From the NCBI GenBank assembly GCA_963921425.1, contig OY992840.1, positions 870,501-934,500 on the forward strand: a stretch of 64,000 bases of DNA, given 5' to 3'. A program made the position numbers and the translations under genes. A model generated the notes under the pieces. The model searched no databases. It worked only from the letters and a program-made list of their open reading frames with translations, and had not been told where the DNA came from. This document shows, piece by piece, positions 24,195 to 34,649 of this stretch. This DNA comes from Dryas octopetala (taxonomy: Eukaryota; Streptophyta; Magnoliopsida; Rosales; Rosaceae). Positions within the stretch are counted from its first letter, which is position 1. Each line of letters begins with the position of its first letter.

Positions 24195-24786
24195 GTAGAG
24201 GTGACAAGCCTTATGCATACATTACTTAATACCTTATTTCAAGAAGCAAGTTGGCGCAAGAATTAAAGCTACCTACCAGTTTCACTTCATAATTTGCATA
24301 GAATAACAAAACAAACATTCCTTTATTTGGATAAATAAGTCTAGCCCGGCTCAATTATTTTAAACCTTAAGCCCAGCCTGGCATATGGCCCAGTGGCCCA
24401 CCCTATAACGGGTCGTGCCGGGCCGGGCCGGTCTGATTAATTATTTTAATTTTTTAAAATTTCTATTATTGTTTAATAAATCAAATAATCTTTGATGTCA
24501 TTTTATTTTCTATCAAATTTTTGAATTTTCTATTGCTTTCATTCCACTTTCTAACGAATTTCACCACTAAAATCAAAATTAAAAATTGAAACAACGCTAA
24601 TGGTAAATTTTTTAAAAAAAATTTGAAAAATACTAATATAAACGAGTCGGCCCAAAACCATAACAGGCTTGGGCCGGCCCAACACAAAATGGGTTCGGGC
24701 CGAGCCGTCCCAACACCCAGCCCACTTATTAACGGGCAGGGCTCGTGCCAGATCCGGTCCGGCCCAGCCCATTGTACACCTCTAGC
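24195..24786. mobile_element. hAT-like non-autonomous element with GGGCCGGGCC-rich ends
   Basis: The right end, inverted, reads TAGAGGTGTACAATGGGC, a common plant hAT-MITE terminus. The left end TAGAGGTGACAAGCC at about 24195 is a plausible partner. Subterminal regions (24340-24435 and 24650-24770) are rich in GGCCCGG words, and the centre is AT-rich. No clean 8-bp target duplication was found, so the left border is tentative. Confidence 0.5.
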
Positions 24787-24859
24787 TCCCACAAATGATT
24801 TTCTCACACACACGCCCCTTTTAATTACCATAATATCTCTATTTTATCACACACAATTA

Positions 24860-24980
24860 CTCTTTTTTAATTGGTAACTATCACACAGTTACCATTTTTT
24901 AATTAAAAATTAACTGTCACACAGTTACCATTTTTAGACTTGGTGAATGTCACACAGTCACCATTTTTTAAATTGAGTCA
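24860..24980 (+). repeat. Short tandem array of TGTCACACAGTTACCATTTTT
   Basis: Three degenerate copies of a unit of about 46 bp, each containing TCACACAGT(T/C)ACCA. No coding or structural role is visible. Confidence 0.6.
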
Positions 24981-25236
24981 AAATATTTTTGAAGGACATG
25001 ATAGTAATTTAACACTAGGAATAGTATAGGGCCACCCAAATTGGATTGGGCCCTTTGACTATTATTTAATTAGCAATTATGTTCATGTGACCATTATGGG
25101 AACCCAAATTGGATTTTGACTATTATGAAATTTTCAAATATTTTATTGATTTATTTGTAATTTACTATTAATATTAATTATAGTACGGACTCTAGTAAGC
25201 CCTACATAATCATCAATTCGTCATAAAAAAAATTAA

Positions 25237-26165
25237 GGGCCAGTTTAGTATCCTACTCAAATTTTTTTTTTTTTTTTTTGAAAAAATTCGAGCAAAATGA
25301 TGTGACATTACCACTCATTCGTAATTAAAAATGCGACATTCAAAGAGTTCCAATTAAGGACTCCACTTTCACTTATGGTTCAATTAAGGATCTTCCGTCA
25401 ACTCTGTTATAACATTTTTTAAAAATTAATCATGTGCCAAGCACATGACCAATTTTTAGGGTTAAATGTGCAAAAGTGAATTTTCTTCTATAAAACAATT
25501 AAAAAAATAGAACTAAATAATTTAAAACATAAAACTAAACTAATTAAACAAATAAAACTAAAACAATTAAAAAAAATTAAACTAAAATAATTACAAAAAA
25601 ATTAAATTAAAATAAACTTAAACTAAAAAACTAAACCCACCTCCACACCAAAAAAAAAACCCCAAAAAATCCCTCTTTTGTTTGTTTGCAGATTGGATCT
25701 CAACTTAGATCAAAGAAGAATTATATGTTATCTGGGTACTATCTCAAAATCAAATTTGAGATCTCGTGCTCAAGTAGATGAATCATAAATCAACCCAAAT
25801 TTTATATGATCTTTGGATATTCAAGAAATTATTATATTCAAAAAATTATATATTTTTTTTTCAATAACAAAAAAACAAGTTTTAGTCAAGAAAATGTTTT
25901 TGGTAGACTATTTTCAAAAACAGTTTTTAGAAAAAAAGTTCAAAAACATACCTTTTTAAAAAAATGATAAAACATCGTTTTTTTTTTTTTTTTTTTTACA
26001 CTTCATTTTTTCTTAGCTGTCATCATTTCTTAAATTTAAAAATTGTTTTCAAATTTCATACCAAACAAGTTTTCAAATTTTAAAAATTGATTTTGAAAAC
26101 TCACATAAAAAAAAAATCTTAATTTTTGAAAAAAAAAAAATTTGAGTAGAATACCAAACGGGCCC
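25237..26165. mobile_element. Tourist-like (PIF/Harbinger) MITE with TAA target duplication
   Basis: Ends are GGGCCAGTTTAGTATCCTAC and, inverted, GGGCCCGTTTGGTATTCTAC. The trinucleotide TAA flanks both sides (25234-25236 and 26166-26168), as in PIF/Harbinger elements. The 929-bp interior is A- and T-rich with long homopolymer runs and has no transposase. Confidence 0.75.
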
Positions 26166-26204
26166 TAAGGATTTTACAAAAGGAAGATAAGAAGAAACTG
26201 TTGG

Positions 26205-26640
26205 TTTTAATTATTTTTTAGAAGAAAATTCACATTTACACATTTATCCCTAAAAATTGATCATGATGGAAGTTCTTTGATTGAACCGTATCCTCAACTG
26301 TGAATGAGTGGTAATGTCACGTCATTTTGTTCGATTTTTTTTTTCAAAAATTTAAGATTTTATTTTTTTAATGTGAGTTTTCAAAATTAATTTTAAAAAT
26401 TTGAAAACTTGTTTGGTATGAAATTTGAAAACAATTTTTAAATTTTAAAAATGATGGTAGCTAAGGAAGAATGAAGCGTAACAAAAAAGAAAGAAAGATG
26501 TTTTATCATTTTAAAAAAGAGGCATGTTTTTAGTGGCAAAAAAAAGGCCTTTAAAAAAAAAAAAAAACTATTTTTGAAAATGGTCTACCAAACATATTTT
26601 CTTGACTAGAAAACATGTTTTTGTGTTTGTGACAAAAAAA
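26205..26640. repeat. Inverted partial copy of the neighbouring MITE
   Basis: Read inverted, 26345-26640 matches 25860-26140, and 26205-26340 matches 25290-25505. The two segments are joined in an order that is rearranged relative to the intact MITE. Together with 25237-26165 this forms a large imperfect palindrome. Confidence 0.6.
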
Positions 26641-28464
26641 AAAAAAGTATTTGAATAGGAGAGGCTCTAGGTACTCATAAGCATGGGAAGGCCTTTAAAG
26701 TTGGTTAGACGCAAGTTCAATTAGGGGTGTGTTTCAGACAGATCAGATTGGAAATAGGGTGTTCCAATTCCAATCCAAAAAATTTCGGAATGAAATTTCT
26801 ATTCCAAAAAATCGAAATTTCAATATCTCATTCAATTCGTAATTTTCGGATTCTTTCAGAATATCATAATTTCGGAACTTTCGGATAAAAATTTAAAATC
26901 GAAATTTTCACGTTACTTTTTGTTATTAGTAAAAACAAACAAAAAGAATTAGTAATTACACATAAAAAAAATGTGAGTGTTTTTGTTAACATTTATGTTA
27001 TTATGATACACATATATTTATAATATACATATGTTTATGTTAATAGTATTTGTTATTTTTTTTTAATATATATGTATGTGTATATTTGGAACAAATAACA
27101 AATTAATGAAACATATAATAAAAAACTAAATAAATGATAAAATATTAATATAAAGGGAGACATAGAGTCCAATCCATTTTATGAGCCTTTCTTAAACTAA
27201 GACCGGTAGTGATTTAGAGTTTTTAATTAAGTTTTTTTTTTTTTTTTTTTTTCTTTCTTTGACGGCTTTATGTTAAACTTTAAAGTCTTTACAAAGTCCA
27301 CTCTACACTGTAAAAGGGGAAATACCCTTCAAATAAGGGAAAATACTCTTCAAATCGGAGAAAGACTTTATTATGAATTAAAAAGATTTTTTTATAAATT
27401 AAAAAGAATTTATTATGAATTAAAATGATTTTTTTATAAATTATTATGAATTACAAAAATTTTCTTATAAATTTTAAAACATTCCGGAGCTAGAATAAAG
27501 AAGGGGATACAGTTGAAAACAAAATCGAATTCTATGCTTGTCATAGATGTGAGTGTAAAGTGCTCGTGGAGCTAGAATTGTTAAATGCTTATGGCTAAAC
27601 AAAACATGTGATCTATATTTGTCCTTGGGATTGGCTCAATGGTGACCGAAGGTGGAAAAATGAAAGATGTGATCAATATTATGAAGTTGAACCCTCAATA
27701 CCATTAAAATGTTCTCTCTTTTTTTTTTTTTTTTTTTTTCTATTCTGTTGGGCAAATAAATGAATCCATTCAAGCCTAAAAGACATCAAGGGGAAATCCC
27801 ATTTCCCAAATACAAGGAGGAAATAAACAAGCCCAGCAGGACAGCAAAATGAGGAGATAAGTTATGAAAACAAAGAAAAAACCAATATAACAACAGCCTA
27901 GCTACAACAGGAACCACAGACCATAAAAATGTAACCAACCAGTAAACCAAAATCATTTCTACTCATTCAAAAATGTTATACATAATTTTTTGCAATCTGC
28001 TTCCAACCCTATCTCCCATAATTTTTTACAAGTACATTGTGAAAGCTATAAGCTTTGAGGACATAAAGAAAATTCGGATACAAGCATATCTTTAACAATT
28101 CTGCAGCCATCAACAAATAAGGCACTGCTACTCGGACTATTTCATCAATCTAAGTTTACAGAAGAAAATAACACAATATTTTGTCTAGGGGTTTTCCAGG
28201 CTGAATAAATGTTGCAGAATAGATTGGCTTAAGAATAATTATCAGCATAGATAAAATTTCTGTGGTAACAATAATTTAACTGATTTGTCATGCCCAATAA
28301 TCATCTTAACCCACATGTCCAACAATGATACTCTGTTAAAGACAAACTTTCTTAATTGGTCATTGTTACCACTGGAGACTAATCAGTCAATAAAGCTGGA
28401 CTGGAGCAAAATAAAATCCAGAAGCAACAAAAGAATAGGACATTGTTACCTTAACAAAGCCTTT
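26641..28464. other. AT-rich intergenic stretch upstream of the transporter's 3' end
   Basis: No gene seen. It contains a TTTCGGAAT-rich hAT-like fragment (26725-26900), tandem ATTATGAATTAAAA words (27370-27470), two poly-T runs (27229-27252 and 27719-27740) and the likely 3' untranslated region of the transporter. Confidence 0.4.
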
Positions 28465-29601
28465 TCATTTTCCTTGTTCCAATTCAACAGTGTGTTCCAC
28501 ATTGTAGTTGCTTTCTAAGCTGCTTTTCATTTCAAGTAAATTTTGTTGTTCTTCCTCAGTCTCCTGTGCTTTTACTTCATTCACAACTTTGGGCTTGTTG
28601 CTTGTAGATTGCTGATACATAACACCACCTAGCATACATATCAATAGCCCCACTGTGCCAACAAATGTCGAATGCTTGTCCCAAATAACCAGGTTAATCA
28701 CAACTGTTAATAGCTTGTTCACTATACCAAGAACAGTAAATCCAGTTGCAGAAATTGCCCTCCGGCAAGAAAAGCCAAAGAAAGAGATGGATAAACCAAA
28801 TAAACATGATAACCCCACTGGCAAAACCACCTCAAAAGAGTACCAATCTGTTTCATCCGAAATTTCGTGCTTAATCTTCTTCAATTCACCCATTACAAGT
28901 AGTTCCAATGGAAACAGTAGAAGAGCCTCAAGATTGTTATATAGTACTAGACCCCATGTATTTAAACCAATGGTCATTACCACATGCTTTATGTAGACAA
29001 AATCTATGGACATGCTTACCAAGTAAGCTAGAGCCCAACTATAAGCCATGACTGAAAACTGGTAATCTGTTAGCACATAAAGCACACTTCCCCCAAAAAT
29101 AGTGGTAAGTGAGATCCATGTCCTCATTGACGGCCATGGTTGGTGCAAGAAGAGAGTCTCTCCTATTGCAACAAAGATCGGAACGACTGAACGAAAGACA
29201 ATGAAAGTGTCAACATTAGCATGGAGAAGGAGCTCACTGTTGGTAAAGAGAGAGAGGTAGAATATAATTGCTGCTGGTAGGAAGCGCCACATGGTAAGGA
29301 GGTCAAGTGAATCGTGCTCTATGAACTTAAGCCAGCCACAAATGAGGACCCCCATAGCACTTGTAAAATACTGTAAAGCAGTTAGCGCCCCAGGATAAGG
29401 AAATTTCACTACAGCCCATTTGTTGATGATGGAAAGTAATGAGGCTGATAAGCAGTAACCAGCGGCTATACCATAGATTGAGATTTGCTGGAGTAAAACA
29501 CTATACCAGTTTGGTTGGGTATTACCAAAGAGAGCAGGGGCACTGGAACCAACCTGGGCCTCACCAACTTTAGAATTCTTCGCATCATTATTATTAGACA
29601 T
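28465..29601 (-). CDS. GONST3: Golgi GDP-sugar transporter, GONST3/GGLT1 type
   Basis: A single uninterrupted frame of 378 residues on the minus strand. It is a nucleotide-sugar/triose-phosphate translocator family protein with about ten hydrophobic spans. Landmarks are YCLSASLLSIINKWAVVKFP near 50-70, ALTALQYFTSA, WRFLPAAIIFYLSLFTNSEL, VDTFIVFRSVVPIF, the nucleotide-sugar motif GIVNK near 295, and an acidic cytosolic tail. From memory it is close to Arabidopsis GONST3, later named GGLT1, which carries GDP-L-galactose into the Golgi for rhamnogalacturonan II. The ATG follows directly on an intron acceptor (CTATAATAG), so at least one upstream exon exists. The exon structure at 29784-31801 could supply it. 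Confidence 0.93.
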   Translation of the reverse strand: MSNNNDAKNSKVGEAQVGSSAPALFGNTQPNWYSVLLQQISIYGIAAGYCLSASLLSIINKWAVVKFPYPGALTALQYFTSAMGVLICGWLKFIEHDSLDLLTMWRFLPAAIIFYLSLFTNSELLLHANVDTFIVFRSVVPIFVAIGETLFLHQPWPSMRTWISLTTIFGGSVLYVLTDYQFSVMAYSWALAYLVSMSIDFVYIKHVVMTIGLNTWGLVLYNNLEALLLFPLELLVMGELKKIKHEISDETDWYSFEVVLPVGLSCLFGLSISFFGFSCRRAISATGFTVLGIVNKLLTVVINLVIWDKHSTFVGTVGLLICMLGGVMYQQSTSNKPKVVNEVKAQETEEEQQNLLEMKSSLESNYNVEHTVELEQGK

Positions 29602-29783
29602 CTATTATAGGATAAAGAAAAAAAGAATTAGTTAGTCAACCAAGAAAACATGATATGGAATCTAATGAAAATATATAACACAAAAATGAACCTGGCTGGC
29701 AGGGTGATAGACTTCGTGGAAAAATTATTTGAAAAACTAAGAAACAAATGATTAACAGAAAACTCAGGCAAGAATAGAAAAAC

Positions 29784-31801
29784 CTTTCTCATAGGCGCTT
29801 CAGGTTCATCCAACTTCCCAGCTTCACCAAGGGCCTCCACTTGTCTGAGCAGGTTCTTTATCTTTTCTTCCAGAACAGACAACTGTCCAGTCTTGTCAGT
29901 TAACAATGGAGGTGGCGGTGCAGGTTCCACAACTTGAGCACGGAGTTCTCGCCCACGCCTCAGTCTTCTATCCAAATCCATCACCTGCAATGCAAGTAAA
30001 ATATGACAAAAAAAATATAGGTAAAAATAAGAGATTATCAAGGCCAATGGCATGACGTGCAACCTACCAATATCTCACAAAACTGAGCAAGTTCGGCTTC
30101 AAACTTGGGGACATATGCATTATGCCTTGAGGACTTCTCAAAACTAAAATCACCAACATATAAAAAGAAACACTTAAAAGTGAAATAAGAAAATATAATC
30201 ACAGCTGAAAATTAAAACTTAAAACTGAATAAGAAAATACAATCACAGCCAAAAATTAAAACTTAAACCGAAATAAGAAAATACAATCACAGCCAAAAAT
30301 TAAAACTTCAAACTGAAATAAGAAAAAACAAAATGCCTTAAGCAAAAGCGAAAACAAAAAAGAGCCGGTTTGGAGCTGGAGAACAAGCTCAGAAGAGCAA
30401 CCAAATCAATCTGGACAAATCTGTAGTCTTGTAGTCCCTTGAATTGTGACGAAAATATCAAAATCGGGCATACAGTAACTTTCTAAATTTTCTGATGAAA
30501 AGGAAGAGTGTATAAAATGACCAAAAAATAAAAATAAATCTTCATACTCTTATTAAAACATAAAGATAGTAATTATATACCCTTTTCCTGATAATTTGTG
30601 TATAAAAATTTATTCATCAACAGTTCACAGGTAAGAAAAATGAAAAAATAAGCTTACAAAGAGTTCAATAACCAGAACAGAGCCCTTGAAAAAAATAAAA
30701 GATGGAATAGAACATGACATGTGAACATTACCAATTACTTTTAGCTGAATACTTACCATTCAAATATTTCATTAATTATCTCCCAAAATAAATTGCTACA
30801 AAAGTTATCATCATTAATGTATGATTTAATGGAAAGCAAAGTTAACATGACAGCTATTATGAGATTAAAATTATAAGCAAATGTTATGAACTGGAAAATG
30901 GGCCATACATATTACAAATGAGTCATCACTAAATAAATATTACAATAATCCCATGCAATTATTCTAGTAATTAGTAACCTAACGTGCTGACTCAGAATGG
31001 ATATATTCTCTAATCAAAATGCTTAAATCAGTTACCTCAAAAAACAAAAACAAAAAATAAAATCCCCTAGAAACTGTTTAGAGTACCATGTAAGATGTTA
31101 AAGTTTCATCACACTCTATTGCATACAATCAAATTAACATGCAAAATTTGACAGTCGTTTGATTGCATTCGATCTGGATGCACGGATAAGCATAATATGA
31201 AAACCTAAAATAACATTTCTGACAAGCAAGTCCTGATCTATATAAAACATCCAATTAATCACCTCTCTTTCAACTTTGGGTCATGTATTCGGGGGCACGG
31301 TCCTGACTCAAGAACAAAACATTACTGTTAGTGAAACCTCGCACTCTCCAAAAAGCATATGATTCAAAAACAGAAAATTCAAATCATGATTCAAGCGTTT
31401 CTTTCCTGGGTTTTCTCAGAAACCAAATAGAGTGTTTAAAAATGTAATTCAAAACGAATTTAATAGCAATGCACCTAGATCGCTTCGAGTATTGGCGAAG
31501 AGATCGTGAGGACAAAAGCGAACCATATAGTATCCACAAACCTCCTTATCATCCCAATTAATATCCCTGTGCCCTCTTCTCTCTTCCTCCGTCAAACTTC
31601 GAGCTGGAATTCACAAATCAAATTAAAACAATAATTAAAAGCAAGAGTAAGCAAAACCATTATCAAATTTTGTTTGTTTGAAAAAAAAAAGCATCCAAAT
31701 TTAACAAATTATAATAAGCAAATCTCCGAAGAAGCAAAAGCAAATAGGTAGGTAGCAAAAGCAACGATTAAATAGGGTTTATGAGAGATACCTGTGCCCA
31801 T
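29784..31801 (-). pseudogene. 5' part of a LUC7 splicing-factor gene, truncated and possibly fused to GONST3
   Basis: Five exons on the minus strand with good splice sites: 31801-31792 (from the first ATG), 31603-31475, 31302-31263, 30143-30068 and 29984-29784. They give 152 codons in one frame, with no stop. The sequence is a LUC7 N-terminal region: DELMGTARSLTEEE, then a CCCH finger (EVCGYYMVRFCPH, GPCPRIHD), YVPKFEAELAQFCE, then LDRRLRRGRE and a coiled coil (EQLSVLEEK-like). LUC7 proteins belong to U1 snRNP and influence 5' splice-site choice. The second zinc finger and C-terminal region are absent. The usual start (MDAxRALLDEL) is not preserved: in-frame sequence continues upstream without an ATG. 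Either a truncated duplicate or the head of a chimeric gene. Confidence 0.8.
30180..30325. repeat. 44-bp tandem repeat in a LUC7-like intron
   Basis: About three and a third copies of a 44-bp unit (AATAAGAAAATACAATCACA and following). The shared AATCACAGC lies at 30197, 30241 and 30285. Confidence 0.8.
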
Positions 31802-32054
31802 AAGTTCGTCTAGCAGAGAGGAAAATTGAGAAGGGTTTGAATTTGAGAAATAAAAAATAAAAAAACTAATTTTGGTTGGAGAGAAGAGAATTCAGAAGGG
31901 ACGGTAGCAAAGGAATAAGTGAGGATTGAACAGTAAAGTAGCTCCCATGGGTTATCAGGCCCTCTGGGGTTTGTTCTCAAGGAGAGATCTATCTGCGAGA
32001 GAGAGGTCCGGTGGTGGTGGTATTACAAAGGGAAATTTTTATTGAATAACCCAT
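31802..32054 (-). promoter_or_regulatory. Presumed leader and promoter of the LUC7-like/GONST3 unit
   Basis: Upstream of the first ATG the minus strand carries TTTTCCTCTCTGCTAGACG, which still encodes the LUC7-like SLLDEL residues, and then CT-rich sequence typical of plant leaders. No clear TATA box was identified. The Mutator-like element begins 263 bp upstream of the ATG. Confidence 0.35.
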
Positions 32055-32063
32055 TTTAATTTA

Positions 32064-32793
32064 GGCATAAATTCAATTTAGACACATAACTATATAAGCT
32101 ATTTCAATAGGGTTCATAAACTTTAAAATATTTCAAATATACACCCGATCTATTATCTAAATTGAAAAATGAATTTCTGTCCATTGATTCGTTGAGAGAT
32201 CAGTTAAATAACAGCTTAGCTTTTGCTGACCGGGATTACTTGACGACGTAGCGCTATTTCAGCAAACATTTCCTGCCAAATGAGCGACACATGCTCACAA
32301 TTTAATAATAATAGAGAGAGTGAGAGTTTGTAGGCCCGTGTCAGGGGTTAGGTGAACCCGTGTCGCTCATTTCCCGCCAAATGAGCGACACAGGTCCACC
32401 TAACCCCTGACACGGGTCCACAAAGTCATCATATATTTCTCGCTCGTTGAACACAAGTGAGAGATTTATATTCGAATTTAGGGGAAACGTGATATTTTTT
32501 GGAGACTAAATGGTCATGAGAGCGTTCGACGAGCGGGAAAGAGGTGATGGGGGTGTGGGCCCGTGTCAAGTGGACATGTGTTGCTCATTTGGCGGGAAAT
32601 GTATGCTGAGTTGGTGCCACGTCGCCAATTAATCCCCGTTAGCAAAATTCAAGCTGACATTTAACTGATCTCTCAATAAATTGATGGACAGAATTTCATT
32701 TTTCAATTTACATAATAAATCAGGTGTATATTTGAAATATTTGAAATAGTTGAAATAGCATATATAGTTATGTGTCTAAATTGAATTTATGTC
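32064..32793. mobile_element. Non-autonomous Mutator-like element with 230-bp inverted repeats
   Basis: The element starts GGCATAAATTCAATTTAGAC and ends in its inverted partner GACATAAATTC. Arms of about 230 bp pair from 32064 to about 32288 and from about 32570 to 32793. The 9-bp direct repeat TTTAATTTA flanks it (32055-32063 and 32794-32802). A second, nested palindrome lies in the loop (32335-32416). No transposase. It sits upstream of the LUC7-like/GONST3 unit. Confidence 0.88.
32335..32416. repeat. GC-rich palindrome nested inside the Mutator-like element
   Basis: CCCGTGTCAGGGGTTAGGTG pairs with its inverted copy ending at 32416. The inner words GTGTCGCTCATTT and AAATGAGCGACAC also pair. 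In RNA this would be a strong hairpin of about 80 nt. Confidence 0.85.
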
Positions 32794-32802
32794 TTTAATT
32801 TA

Positions 32803-33003
32803 TGTTAATAATTATAAACCTCCTAGTTAGAGATAAAATCTTTCATAACCTCCACCCAAACTCTACCTCTCCTATAACTCCCAATCTTATACTTAATATT
32901 TTCCTAAACCCCCTAGTTAACTAATACCCAGTCAAGTTTGACTCCCCATCTTTTAATTTTCCAGTTTTACCTTTTTTTTTTTTTTCATTTTCAATTTATG
33001 GGT

Positions 33004-33043
<40 letters not shown>

Positions 33044-34649
33044 ATCAGGTGCCTCTCTTCCCCTCTACGTTCTCTCTCTCCCCGCTGCTGTCGTCGACGC
33101 GTGCGCCACCGTCTGGCGACGGTTGCCGGCAAGACCGGTCCCATCACACTCGCCTCTCCTTCCTCTTCCTCTCCTTGCCCTCCACTCTCCACGAAACATA
33201 ACATCGACGCCGGATTGGTCTAGGCAAACCCGAGCTCCCTCGCCGGCGATCCATCAATTCCGGCGACGACGAGGTATCGAACTGGTTGGGTTCTTCTCGC
33301 CTCTTCCTCCTCTATCTATTCATGGCCTTTTCTTTCCCATAAAATCCACAGAAACCCAAATACAGCCCGAAGTCCGATCGTCATCTCCGGCGGTGACTTC
33401 AAGATTCCGGCGACGTCGCAGCCGCTCTCCACTTCCAGAAGCTTCCTCTCGACGTGGTGAGTGTGATGGTGGTCTCTGATTCTCCAACTGACCACCGTGG
33501 ACGGCGAATCGACGCCGAGAAAGTCTGAGACTTATCGCCGCCGTTGCCGGCGATTCCAGCGGCGGATTGAAGTGGTTCCGGTCTCATTCTTCTCCCTTTG
33601 ACAGTCTCTCTCTATTGGTATACAAATTTTGGTTCAATTGCATTGAATTTCAAAAGCCCTGATTTGAAAACCCTAATTTGAAATTGATTTGTGAATCTGT
33701 CTGGAAAATGTATAATTTGTGAATCTGTTTTAATTGAATTTGTTATAAACCAGATAGAAATGTGGTTTTTAATTGATTTATAAGTATATACAAATTTACT
33801 TCATTTATTGATTAAACAGTTTCAGTTCGTGAAACAGTTTCATTTCGTGAAACAGTTTCAGTTCGTGAAACAGTTTCAGTTCGTGAAACAGTTTCATTTC
33901 GTGAAACAGTTTTAGTTCATGAAACATGAGTTTTAAATGAATTTTGAATGAAATTATGGTTCTGAAATATGATGAATCAAATTTGCAGGTAGAAACAGAT
34001 CGAGGCAGTGGCGACTGTCGTGTACTCGTCGCGCGTGAGGTGATCGGACGACGTTGTATTGTTGGCTACTCCTCTCATCTCAATGACTTGTTGTATTGTT
34101 GGTTTTTTTTTTTGATAAGGTTGCTGTGTTCTTTTTAATGAAACAGAATTCAATAAAGGTGTAACTGTTTTAGTGAAGTGTAATTGTTTTAGTAAAGGTG
34201 TAATTGTTTTTTAATTAAGGTGTAATTGCATTTCAGTCGAGGTGTAATTGTTTCATCACTTAATTCAGTTTCAGTAAGTGAATTCATAACTGAATTCTTC
34301 AATTTAGTGTAACTGAATTTTTGAAATTCAGTTTCAGTGTAATTGAATTCTTGAAATTCAGTTTCAGTGTAACGAAATTCAATTTCAGTGTTTGATTTTA
34401 GTTTTAGTGAAATATTGAGTTTTAGCAAAAACTTCAATTAAAAAAAAAAAAAACAGTTTCACCAAAATTCAGTTACAGTGACGTCAGCATGCGTCAGAAG
34501 GGTAATTTAGGATTATAAGTTTTAGGGGGTTTTGAAAGAGTTTCTAGATGGGTGGGGGTTTAGACAAATTTTTTTGGTGAGTAGGGTGTTTAAAATTAGG
34601 CACTATTTTAATTTTAATACACGCTTATTTTACAATTTTACCATCCTCG
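32803..34649. other. Unassigned stretch, possibly a degraded inverted-repeat element
   Basis: No gene recognised. The left 100 bases (TATAAACCTCC, ACCTCCACCCAAACTCTA) resemble the inverted right end near 34515-34613 (TAAACACCC, AACCCCCACCCATCTAG), so this may be an old Mutator-like element. It holds a (CT)n run at 33007-33038, a GC-rich block (33060-33590), an 18-bp minisatellite (33814-33926) and a degenerate array of GGTGTAATTGTTT and GAATTCAGTTTCAGTGT words (34150-34400). Open frames in the GC-rich block have no recognisable domains. Confidence 0.4.
33814..33926 (+). repeat. 18-bp minisatellite
   Basis: Six near-perfect copies of AAACAGTTTCAGTTCGTG, with copies varying at the G/T of CAG/CAT. 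The AAACAGTTT core is itself close to palindromic. Confidence 0.9.

Noticed and set aside
28655-28996. Plus-strand open frame opposite the transporter
   Set aside because: A shadow of the GONST3 coding strand.
33060-33590. Several GC-rich open frames that could be an N-terminal exon
   Set aside because: All frames are similarly open, no domain is recognisable, and the block lies in a suspected transposon.
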